Origin: Microbacterium rhizosphaerae
GTDB lineage: Bacteria; Actinomycetota; Actinomycetes; Actinomycetales; Microbacteriaceae
DNA length: 64,000 nt
Direction: 5' to 3'
Assembly: GCF_034120055.1 (NCBI RefSeq)
Contig: NZ_CP139368.1
Span: forward strand, 1,364,001 to 1,428,000
Shown here: positions 35,686 through 42,890 of the stretch, one piece after another
Numbering within the stretch: position 1 is the stretch's first letter
How the letters are laid out: each line of letters begins with the position of its first letter
Notes under the pieces: generated by a model
The model's input: the letters and a program-made list of their open reading frames with translations, nothing else
What the model was told of the DNA's origin: nothing
Database searches by the model: none
Made by a program: the position numbers and the translations under genes

Positions 35686-36354
35686 ATGACGGGCACGCTT
35701 CGCAGTGCTATCGCCGAGTTGGTCGGCACGTTCATCTTCGCCTTCGCCGTCGTCGGCGCGGTCAACAGCGCCAGTCCCCTCACCCCGCTGGTGATCGGCT
35801 TCACCCTGATGGTGCTCGTCTTCGCCACCGGGCACATCTCGGGCGCCCATCTGAACCCGGCCGTCTCGGTCGGCGTCTGGCTTCGCGGCGCCATCAACGT
35901 CGCGACGCTGGTCTTCTACGTCATCGCGCAGCTCGTCGGCGCCGCGCTCGGCGCGGCGCTGAGCCTCGCCCTGTGGCCGGTCGCCAAGGCTCCGATGCAC
36001 ATCGCGATCGGTCCGGCCTTCCTCGTCGAGGCGCTCTGGACCCTCGTGCTCGCGTACGTGGTGCTCAACGTCGCGACCTCGAAGGACAACGCCAACAACT
36101 CCTTCTACGGCCTCGCGATCGGCTCGACCGTCTTCGTCGGCGCGGTCGCGGTCGGCGGTATCTCGGGCGGCGGGTTCAACCCCGCGATCGCTCTGGGTCT
36201 GTCGATCACGGGCCACTTCGAGTGGAGCGCCTATTGGCTGTACTTCCTCGCCCCGATCGTCGGCGCCATCATCGCGGCGATCATCTTCCGGGTGCTGAAT
36301 GCGGATGACAAGCTGCCGCAGACGGTCGCGGAGGCCGAGTCCGAGCACGCCTGA
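35686..36354 (+). CDS. Atypical aquaporin (MIP family) without the filter arginine
   Basis: A 222-residue six-helix MIP channel. The first NPA box is GAHLNPAVS, and the second is GGGFNPAIAL, where the residue after NPA is Ile instead of the usual Arg of the aromatic/arginine filter. The loops are short and the C-terminus is acidic (TVAEAESEHA). Loss of the arginine suggests a wider or differently selective pore, for instance for small solutes or gases. AGAGGAGAAACCTC precedes the ATG at good spacing. It is divergent from a canonical aquaporin. Confidence 0.9.
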   Translation: MTGTLRSAIAELVGTFIFAFAVVGAVNSASPLTPLVIGFTLMVLVFATGHISGAHLNPAVSVGVWLRGAINVATLVFYVIAQLVGAALGAALSLALWPVAKAPMHIAIGPAFLVEALWTLVLAYVVLNVATSKDNANNSFYGLAIGSTVFVGAVAVGGISGGGFNPAIALGLSITGHFEWSAYWLYFLAPIVGAIIAAIIFRVLNADDKLPQTVAEAESEHA

Positions 36355-36363
36355 CGCTTGATA

Positions 36364-36398
36364 CGAACCGGTCCGGGCGCACTGCCCGGACCGGTTCG
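36364..36398. terminator. Bidirectional terminator between the aquaporin and DUF58 genes
   Basis: A perfect 15-bp stem (CGAACCGGTCCGGGC with GCCCGGACCGGTTCG) and a five-base loop, ten bases after the aquaporin stop. It also lies downstream of the DUF58 stop on the other strand. Strong intrinsic terminator despite lacking a long U-tract. Confidence 0.85.
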
Positions 36399-36428
36399 TC
36401 GTCTCTGCGGGTCGGCCAGAGCCGACGG

Positions 36429-37730
36429 TCAGAGCCGGCCGAGGGCCTTGAGTGCGAGGTACCGGTCGGCGATGCGCGGCGGCAGATCGTCGGCGGGTGC
36501 CGTGATCGCCTCGGCCCCCGCGCGGCGGATGGCGGCTGCCACGCGGTCGGCGTCGTGATGCGAGCGCTCGCGCGCAGCGGCCCGGTAGACGTCTTCGATG
36601 GATGCCGAGCCCGACTCGTCGACCGGATCGTCGTCGGAGGCCGTGCCCACGAGCACGTGCGAGCCGGCCAGCGCCGGGAGGCTCGCGAGGAAGCCGCGCG
36701 AGGCCTCGGGCTCGTCCTGCGCGGTCAGCAGCACGACCAGCGCGGGCCGTGAGTGGAGGGAGCGGGCCGCGGCGAACGCGGCATCCCAATCCGTGTCGAT
36801 GAGCTGTGGTTCCACGGGCGCCATCGCATCCACGAGCGCCGGCAGCAGCGCAGGACCGTCGACCCGACTGACCCGCGCGCGGGGGACCCGGTCGAACAGG
36901 ACGACATGCACGTGGTCGCCGGCACGCTGGGCGAGCGCGGCGAGCAGCAGCGTCGCCTCGAAGGCGGCGTCGAGCCGCACTCCGTCGCCGACCCGCGCCG
37001 CCGCCGTGCGGCCCGTGTCGACCACCACCACGATGTGCCGGTCGCGCTCGGGACGCCACGTGCGGAGCATCGTCGTCCCCGCGCGCGCCGTGGCGCGCCA
37101 GTCGATCGATCGGACGTCGTCGCCGCGGACGTACTCGCGCAGGCTGTCGAACTCCGTGCCTGCGCCACGCACCTGGACGCTCGTGGATCCGTCGAGCTCC
37201 CGCAGCCGCGCGAGCCGTGACGGAAGGTGCCGCCGCGCGGTGAACGGCGGCAGGACGCGCAGCGCGCCCGGGGCGGGGATGACGCTCTGACGTCCCGCGA
37301 GACCGAGCGGACCGCTCGAGCGCACGACCACGAACTCGCTGCGCAGTTCACCGCGCCGCCGGGGGAGGAGCGGCACCGTGTACGTCTCGTGCTCGCCGGC
37401 CGCAAGGTCGATGCGGACGCGGCTCGGCGGCGCACCCGCCGTGGGCTGCCAGGCATCCCGCAACAGCCCGCGGATGCGTCGCGATCCTCCGTTGCGAACG
37501 CGAAGTCGCGCAGCGACCGGTTCGCCGACGCGCGTGCGCCTGGGCAGGTCGCGGGAGAGCTCCAGGGTGCGGGGCGATGGGGCGGCGACCGCATCCACCC
37601 CCGCGAGGAGCGCGCACAGCACGAGCCACCCCAGTGCCGCGAGCCACGCCGGGGTGCCGGCGAGCGAGAGCAGCACGACGGGCACGACGCCGAGGGCGAC
37701 GAGGATCGGGAGGCGGCCGCTCAGGAACAT
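36429..37730 (-). CDS. DUF58-domain protein of the MoxR system
   Basis: A 433-residue protein with two N-terminal helices (LPILVALGVVPVVLLSL, ALGWLVLCALLAGV) and a long cytoplasmic part. The DUF58 mark is DSLREYVRGDDVRSIDWRATARAG, after which a vWA-like fold (HIVVVVDTGRTAAAR) follows. These proteins work with MoxR ATPases, thought to assist folding or insertion of cofactors. The start at 37730 overlaps the moxR stop (TGATG). It is the third of a set MoxR-DUF58 with DUF4350 and DUF4129 upstream. Confidence 0.9.
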   Translation of the reverse strand: MFLSGRLPILVALGVVPVVLLSLAGTPAWLAALGWLVLCALLAGVDAVAAPSPRTLELSRDLPRRTRVGEPVAARLRVRNGGSRRIRGLLRDAWQPTAGAPPSRVRIDLAAGEHETYTVPLLPRRRGELRSEFVVVRSSGPLGLAGRQSVIPAPGALRVLPPFTARRHLPSRLARLRELDGSTSVQVRGAGTEFDSLREYVRGDDVRSIDWRATARAGTTMLRTWRPERDRHIVVVVDTGRTAAARVGDGVRLDAAFEATLLLAALAQRAGDHVHVVLFDRVPRARVSRVDGPALLPALVDAMAPVEPQLIDTDWDAAFAAARSLHSRPALVVLLTAQDEPEASRGFLASLPALAGSHVLVGTASDDDPVDESGSASIEDVYRAAARERSHHDADRVAAAIRRAGAEAITAPADDLPPRIADRYLALKALGRL

Positions 37731-38725
37731 CAGAGTGGAACGGGGGTCTGCTGCACCACCGCGGAGAGGATCGCATCGACGGACACGCCCTCGAGCTCGG
37801 CCTCCGGGCGGAGGCGGATGCGGTGCCGCCACGTGGGCACGAGCATCGTCTGCACGTGGTCGGGCGTGATGCCCGGCGATCCGTTCAGCCACGCCCACGC
37901 CTTCGCCGTCGCGAGCAGCGACGTGGCGGCGCGGGGGCTCACGCCGAGCTGCACGGACGGACTCTGCCGGGTCGCCCGGGCGAGATCCACGATGTAGGCG
38001 ATCACGTCCTCGGAGGCGTCGACGGATGCCGCGGCCCGCTGGGCGGCGAGCAGTTCGGCGGTCGAGACCACCGAGCCGATTCCGTCGAGTTCGCGCGGCC
38101 GGAACCCCGCGGCGTGCCGGCGCAGGACGTCGATCTCGGCGTCGCGCACCGGGACGTCGATGAGGAGCTTCAGCAGGAATCGGTCGAGCTGCGCCTCGGG
38201 AAGCGTGTAGGTGCCCTCGTGCTCGATCGGGTTCTGCGTCGCCGCGACGAGGAACGGGTCGGGCAGTGCGCGCGTCACGCCATCGGTGGAGACCTGTCGC
38301 TCCTCCATGGCCTCCAGGAGCGCGGCCTGGGTCTTGGGCGGGGTCCGGTTGATCTCGTCGGCCAGCACGACGTGGGTGAAGACCGGTCCCGGGCGGAACT
38401 CGAACTCCGCCGTCCGCGCGTCGTAGACGAGCGATCCCGACACGTCTCCGGGCATGAGGTCGGGCGTGAACTGGATGCGTTTCGTGTCGAGGCCGAGCGC
38501 GCGGCTGAAGGCCCGCACGAGCAGCGTCTTCGCGACTCCCGGCACACCCTCGAGCAGCACGTGGCCACGGGCGAGGAGCGCGATGAGCAGGCCCGTCACG
38601 GCGCCGTCCTGGCCGACGACGGCTTTTCCGACCTCGAGGCGGACGCGGTTCATCGCCTCCCGGAGGGACGGGCCGTCGGCCGCCTGCGGCTGGTCGGCGA
38701 TGGATGCGGGTGCGGGATCGGTCAT
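37730..38725 (-). CDS. MoxR-family AAA+ ATPase
   Basis: A 331-residue AAA+ ATPase, acting as a chaperone-like partner of DUF58/vWA proteins. Walker A is LEGVPGVAKTLLVRAF, Walker B is VVLADEINRTPPKTQAALLE with MEERQVS as the MoxR hallmark, and sensor-1 is PFLVAATQNPIEHEGTY. The C-terminal helical lid ends in LVPTWRHRIRLRPEAELEG. Start and preceding stop overlap (ATGA), so it is translated with DUF4350. The mycobacterial moxR2 operon has the same order. Confidence 0.95.
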   Translation of the reverse strand: MTDPAPASIADQPQAADGPSLREAMNRVRLEVGKAVVGQDGAVTGLLIALLARGHVLLEGVPGVAKTLLVRAFSRALGLDTKRIQFTPDLMPGDVSGSLVYDARTAEFEFRPGPVFTHVVLADEINRTPPKTQAALLEAMEERQVSTDGVTRALPDPFLVAATQNPIEHEGTYTLPEAQLDRFLLKLLIDVPVRDAEIDVLRRHAAGFRPRELDGIGSVVSTAELLAAQRAAASVDASEDVIAYIVDLARATRQSPSVQLGVSPRAATSLLATAKAWAWLNGSPGITPDHVQTMLVPTWRHRIRLRPEAELEGVSVDAILSAVVQQTPVPL

Positions 38726-39900
38726 CGGGAGCCTCCGGGACGGATGGCCGCGTGGAGTGCGGCCTCGAGATCGGTGAGGTCGGCAGCGAGGCGCGCGAGG
38801 TCGCGATCGCCGTGGGGGACGGTGTCGTTCAGGATGCCGCGTACGGCGGCGCGGTCGGCTCCCAGCCGCGCGGCGACGGCGTCTGCGAGGTCATCCGGTG
38901 CGGTGGCGGGTGCCAGGCCGAGCAGGCGCGCCATCCGGAGTCGCGCGCCGTACCGCAGCTGGTCCAGGGCGTGCGCGGCATCGTGCGAGCGTGCGTACAG
39001 CCGCGCGCGCCCCTCCGCGGTCTCGCCAACGCGGACTGTGACGGGCAGATTCTCGGCCACGAGCGGGCCGAAGCGGCGGCCGCGCCAGATCCCGGCGGCG
39101 ATGCCGGCCACGAGCAGCAGGACGATGACGGGCGAGACCCACGAGGGCGTGAGAGACCCGAGCGTCGGCGCCGCGGCGAGGTCGCTGTCGTCGATCGTGG
39201 GCGTGTACCAGACGAGGGTCGTGCGGGATCCGAGCAGCCCGATGCCGAGCGCGGCGTTGCCGTGCTCCGCCAGATGCGCGTTCGACAGGAGCGACACCCC
39301 GTCGAGGGATGAGACGGTCGCCGCGTTGCGGGGCACCTGGAGCAGCACGGCGCCACCGTCGGCCGGATAGCACGCCGTGACCCCGACGCCGGCGCGGGCG
39401 ACCTCGGCGGGAGACACCGTGCCGGCGCGCTGGGCCGTGGGCAGCTCGCAGGCGGGGGCGACGGCGCGGGATGCGAAGCCCTCCGGCGTCGATTCGTGGA
39501 AGAGCAGCCGCAGCGAGCGCGCGCGCGGTTCGATGACGACGGTGTCGGCCGCGGCATCCACCAGAGTCGTCAGCGCGCTGTCAGAGAGGTAAGGACTGTC
39601 GGGAAGGGCGAGCGTGGCCGCCGTGCGATGCAGCGCGTCGAGGGCGCTCTGCCGGTCTCGCACCACCTCGACCTGCACGCCGTGCTGCTCGAGGATCTGC
39701 ACGAGCGCCCTGGCTCCGTCGGGACCGGCGGAGTCGGCATCCATCGGCGCCTTCCTTGCCCAGGGCTGGGCGCCGAAGAGGGCGACACCGAGCAGCGCGG
39801 AGAGGACGAGGAAGATGCCGATGGCCGTCCAGACCGCGGCGCGGCGGCCCCGCCCGCGGGGCGAGGCCCACGCGGGGCGTGCAGCGGTGGACTGACTCAT
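38722..39900 (-). CDS. DUF4350-domain membrane protein
   Basis: A 392-residue protein with an N-terminal helix (AVWTAIGIFLVLSALLGVALFG), an outside DUF4350 domain (residues about 50-250, DSAGPDGARALVQILEQHGVQV, LWALL-like beta segments) and a second helix near 265 (WVSPVIVLLLVAGIAAGIW) with a cytoplasmic helical tail. The fold of DUF4350 resembles GATase/ThuA-like domains without a visible catalytic residue. It is part of the MoxR operon, with overlaps on both sides. Its role is unknown. Confidence 0.88.
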   Translation of the reverse strand: MSQSTAARPAWASPRGRGRRAAVWTAIGIFLVLSALLGVALFGAQPWARKAPMDADSAGPDGARALVQILEQHGVQVEVVRDRQSALDALHRTAATLALPDSPYLSDSALTTLVDAAADTVVIEPRARSLRLLFHESTPEGFASRAVAPACELPTAQRAGTVSPAEVARAGVGVTACYPADGGAVLLQVPRNAATVSSLDGVSLLSNAHLAEHGNAALGIGLLGSRTTLVWYTPTIDDSDLAAAPTLGSLTPSWVSPVIVLLLVAGIAAGIWRGRRFGPLVAENLPVTVRVGETAEGRARLYARSHDAAHALDQLRYGARLRMARLLGLAPATAPDDLADAVAARLGADRAAVRGILNDTVPHGDRDLARLAADLTDLEAALHAAIRPGGSR

Positions 39901-40556
39901 GCCGTCGCCCCCGCGACGGCCGGGGCCGTGGTCGCGGTCTCGGCGTCGAGCACCCGGTCGTACAGAGCGGAGGAGCCGGGACGGCGCAGATAGCGAACGT
40001 CGTCGAAGGCGCCGGCCGCCGACTCGAGCGCCGCGGCGGCGGAGGGGATGCGGCGCCCCGCAGCTCGGGCGAAGCTGTGGGCCGTGGCGCCCGGGCCGGT
40101 CGAGACGATGTCGCGCTCGTCGAGCCCCCGCGCGAGAGCGCGGAAGCGGAGGATGACCGCTTCGTCCCACGCGCCGCGCGCGGCGGCCGCATCGGCGGCG
40201 CGGCGCAGCTGGGCGGCCGTGCGGCCCTCGGCGTCGCCGAAGAGTTCGCCGGCCGCGCGTCGAGTGCGCAGGGCGGCGCGCGGCCGGCCCCAGATGAAGA
40301 AGGCCGCGACGACCACAAGGACGACGACGATCGCGGCGACGACCCCCACCCACCATGCCCACGCGCCGGTCGGCGCGGACGTGAAGAGGTGGGCGAAGAA
40401 GTCGGACACCGCCTGCGCGATGCGGTCGGCGAGTGTCGGCTTCGCCGCGGCGTAGACCGGCTGCGCGAGCTCCTCCTGCGCCCATCGGCGCGCCTGGTCG
40501 CCGTCCGGCGCCAGGGGCGGGACGTCGTCGGAGAGGAGGACGAGCATCGGGATCAT
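39897..40556 (-). CDS. DUF4129-domain membrane protein
   Basis: A 219-residue protein with an outside N-terminal part, one central helix (WWVGVVAAIVVVLVVVAAFFIW near residue 70) and a cytoplasmic DUF4129 domain (WDEAVILRFRALARGLDERDIV, GATAHSFARAAGRR). The start is set at ATG 40556, 13 bases after the upstream stop; ATG 40547 is possible. The longer in-frame upstream sequence is an Arg/Ser-rich mirror of the repeat-containing gene and not real. It is the second gene of the operon GPDPase-like, DUF4129, DUF4350, MoxR, DUF58. Confidence 0.85.
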   Translation of the reverse strand: MIPMLVLLSDDVPPLAPDGDQARRWAQEELAQPVYAAAKPTLADRIAQAVSDFFAHLFTSAPTGAWAWWVGVVAAIVVVLVVVAAFFIWGRPRAALRTRRAAGELFGDAEGRTAAQLRRAADAAAARGAWDEAVILRFRALARGLDERDIVSTGPGATAHSFARAAGRRIPSAAAALESAAGAFDDVRYLRRPGSSALYDRVLDAETATTAPAVAGATA

Positions 40557-40569
40557 GAGCGCGGCGAGC

Positions 40570-41904
40570 TCACGATCCGGGGGGCTCGTCGGGCTGCTGT
40601 CCGGGGGCGGTCCACTGCGTGGGGGATGCCGGCGTCTCGCCCTCTGCGGCGGACGGCGGTGGAGTCGGTTGCGGGTACGGCGGGGGCGGTGCGTACTGTC
40701 CGTACTGCGGGGGCGGTGCGTACTGTCCGTACTGCTGCGGCGGCGGTGCGTACTGTCCGTACTGCGGCGGCGGTGCGTACTGGGGCGGAACGCCGTACGG
40801 CGGCGGAGCCGCCGCGTAGCCGTACCGGACGGGCGCGAGGCGGCCGATGCCCACCGTGTAGGGGTCGGGCAGGTTCGGGGCACCCGCATCCCGCTGCTCG
40901 ACGTAGGCGAGCAGATCGAGGTCGAGACCCTCGTGACGCATGCGGCAGTCGACGTAGAGCAGCGCCGACGCCGTCGACTGCACGACCGTCGAGATCGCGG
41001 AGATGAGCAGTGTCAGCATCTGCACCGCCAGCAGGGTCACGACGAAGGCGATGATCGAGCTCGGGTCGACCGCACCGGTCGGGGCGATCACGGTCGTGAG
41101 GGCCGACCCGATCAGGCTGAACGGGATCGACACGAGCTGCGCCAGCACCTGGAAGATCACCGTGATGACGACGACCACCCCGAGCACCGGCCAGAACCGG
41201 GTGCGGGTGAGCCGCCAGGATCGCGCGATGCCGCCGCGGATCGTGGCGTGCTCGAGGATGATCGCCGACGGCGTCAGCAGGAGCTTCGTCGAGAGCCACA
41301 GCACCAGCACGATCCCGCCGATGATCAGCAGGATCGCGAACAGGATGCCCGCGACCGGCGTCGCCAGCGAGAGCAGCCCCACGAGGAGCACGCCCACGAT
41401 GAATGCCGCCACGAGCGCGCCGGCCAGCAGCGCCGCGTATCCGATGAGGCGCCAGGCGACGGGGCGGACCTGTCGCCACAGCGCACCGAGGGTCAGCTTC
41501 TCGGCGAGCACCTCGTGGGCGACCTCGGTGACGACGACCGCCTGCACGATGACGCCGAGGGCGCCCGCGGCCAGCGCGAGGAGTCCGCCGACGACCGCCG
41601 TGATCGCGACGGAGCCCGCCATGATCGCGTCGAAGTCCGCGCTTCCCTCGCGAACGGTGTCGAGCCGCGAGAACAGTCCGACGGCGACGCCGGCCGTGAC
41701 GACCCCGACGACGAGATACGCCACGAGCTGGACGACGAGGGCGAAGCCGAGGAGCACTCGCGGGTTCTGGCGCAGGGCGGTGAACGAGCGTCCCAGCACG
41801 GTGCCGAAGGGCAGCGGATGCAGCGGCACGATCCCTCGCCGTGGGGGCGGCGTCCACGCCGGACCCGCGTGCGGCGGCATGCCCCATGCCGGGTTCGCGG
41901 TCAC
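40570..41904 (-). CDS. GPDPase-type membrane-domain protein with a C-terminal Pro/Tyr/Gln repeat tail
   Basis: A 444-residue protein. After a Pro-rich start, residues about 40-310 hold six or more helices similar to the membrane domain found in glycerophosphoryl diester phosphodiesterases (RSFTALRQNPRVLLGFALVVQ, GGIARSWRLTRTRFWPVLG). The catalytic domain is missing. The tail (about residues 365-444) contains four copies of a PPPQYGQYA-type unit, reminiscent of low-complexity actinobacterial membrane proteins. GTG 41904 is chosen because GGAGA lies eight bases upstream; ATG 41934 is in frame. It is the first gene of the MoxR operon. Confidence 0.82.
   Translation of the reverse strand: MTANPAWGMPPHAGPAWTPPPRRGIVPLHPLPFGTVLGRSFTALRQNPRVLLGFALVVQLVAYLVVGVVTAGVAVGLFSRLDTVREGSADFDAIMAGSVAITAVVGGLLALAAGALGVIVQAVVVTEVAHEVLAEKLTLGALWRQVRPVAWRLIGYAALLAGALVAAFIVGVLLVGLLSLATPVAGILFAILLIIGGIVLVLWLSTKLLLTPSAIILEHATIRGGIARSWRLTRTRFWPVLGVVVVITVIFQVLAQLVSIPFSLIGSALTTVIAPTGAVDPSSIIAFVVTLLAVQMLTLLISAISTVVQSTASALLYVDCRMRHEGLDLDLLAYVEQRDAGAPNLPDPYTVGIGRLAPVRYGYAAAPPPYGVPPQYAPPPQYGQYAPPPQQYGQYAPPPQYGQYAPPPPYPQPTPPPSAAEGETPASPTQWTAPGQQPDEPPGS
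40684..40790. repeat. Tandem repeat encoding the PPPQYGQYA tail
   Basis: About four copies of a 24- to 30-base unit containing GGCGGTGCGTACTGTCCGTA (plus strand). The copies are almost identical in DNA sequence, so recent slippage expansion is likely and copy number may vary between strains. Confidence 0.8.
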
Positions 41905-41907
41905 TGT

Positions 41908-41939
41908 GCTGTCTCCATCCGACGCTGTCTCCATCCGAC
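41908..41939. repeat. Perfect 16-bp tandem duplication at the start of the GPDPase-type gene
   Basis: GCTGTCTCCATCCGAC occurs twice without spacing. Each copy contains, on the minus strand, GGATGGAGA, so both a start codon and a ribosome-binding-like GGAG are duplicated just before GTG 41904. Confidence 0.85.
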
Positions 41940-42065
41940 GGCTCGGCGCGCCGTGTGCCCATGCTGTCACAACCGGGGGGTTCCTCCCACGCTCACGCGA
42001 TCCCGCGTGCGGAGCCGCCTGACCACGTGGCGGCGCTCAGCATCGCCATAGGATCATCACAGCTT

Positions 42066-42090
42066 GGCGGCGCCGCCTCTCGGCGCCGCC
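42066..42090. promoter_or_regulatory. Strong hairpin upstream of mtrA
   Basis: GGCGGCGCC, a seven-base loop and GGCGCCGCC form a perfect 9-bp stem in the 298-base divergent region before mtrA. It could be a structured leader if transcription starts at a TAGGAT box (about 42053), or an operator. Confidence 0.45.
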
Positions 42091-42202
42091 CCAGCGTCCC
42101 TCCATCACCCTCCGAGTGCCGTCGGTTAGTCTTTGGGAAGCGCCCGGGGTTGATTTTCCGCCATTCGCGGGCGCCCTCCACGTCTCAGAAGGACACACGC
42201 CG

Positions 42203-42883
42203 ATGGCATCCCGCATCCTGGTGGTCGACGACGACACAGCTCTCGCCGAGATGATCGGCATCGTCCTGCGCACCGAAGGTTTCGAGACGTCGTTCTGCGC
42301 CGACGGCGCGCAGGCTGTGGAGGCCTTCCGCACGCAGCGGCCCGACCTCATCCTTCTCGATCTGATGTTGCCCGGCATGGACGGCATCGAGATCTGCACG
42401 CGCGTGCGCGCGGAGTCCGGCATCCCGATCATCATGCTCACCGCGCGCACCGACACCGCCGACGTCGTCCGGGGCCTGGAGTCCGGCGCCGACGACTACA
42501 TCGTCAAGCCGTTCAACCCGAAGGAGCTCGTCGCCCGCATCCGCACGCGCCTGCGTCCGACCGTGGCGACCACGCGCGAGGACCTGCGCATCGGCGACCT
42601 CATGGTGGACGTCGCGGGTCACGAGGTGCGTCGCGGCGAGAGCTCCATCGCGCTGACGCCGCTCGAGTTCGAGCTGCTCGTCGCGCTCGCATCCAAGCCT
42701 CAGCAGGTGTTCTCGCGCGAGATGCTGCTCGAGCAGGTGTGGGGCTACCACTACAAGGCCGACACGCGGCTGGTGAACGTGCACGTCCAGCGTCTGCGCG
42801 CGAAGGTCGAGAAGGACCCCGACAACCCCAAGATCGTCACCACCGTGCGCGGAGTCGGCTACCGCGCCGGTGCCGTCGTGTGA
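42203..42883 (+). CDS. mtrA: Response regulator MtrA
   Basis: A 226-residue OmpR-type regulator. The receiver domain has acidic residues VVDDDT, the phosphorylated Asp53 in LILLDLMLPGMDG and K near 102 in DDYIVKPFNPKELVARI. The winged-helix domain has LTPLEFELLVALAS and TRLVNVHVQRLRAKVE, the DNA contact. MtrA with MtrB controls cell division and envelope genes in actinobacteria. AGAAGGACACACGCCG gives a ribosome site. The ATG at 42203 is the only sensible start. MtrB follows after eight bases. Confidence 0.96.
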   Translation: MASRILVVDDDTALAEMIGIVLRTEGFETSFCADGAQAVEAFRTQRPDLILLDLMLPGMDGIEICTRVRAESGIPIIMLTARTDTADVVRGLESGADDYIVKPFNPKELVARIRTRLRPTVATTREDLRIGDLMVDVAGHEVRRGESSIALTPLEFELLVALASKPQQVFSREMLLEQVWGYHYKADTRLVNVHVQRLRAKVEKDPDNPKIVTTVRGVGYRAGAVV

Positions 42884-42890
42884 GGCCCTG

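Noticed and set aside
40684..40790. CRISPR-like array
   Set aside because: The repeats are contiguous, in frame and coding, with no unique spacers.
40619..40819. Cysteine-rich plus-strand peptide with repeated CPYCGGGAY units
   Set aside because: It is the antisense reading of the Pro/Tyr/Gln repeat tail of the membrane protein. No promoter or ribosome site supports it.
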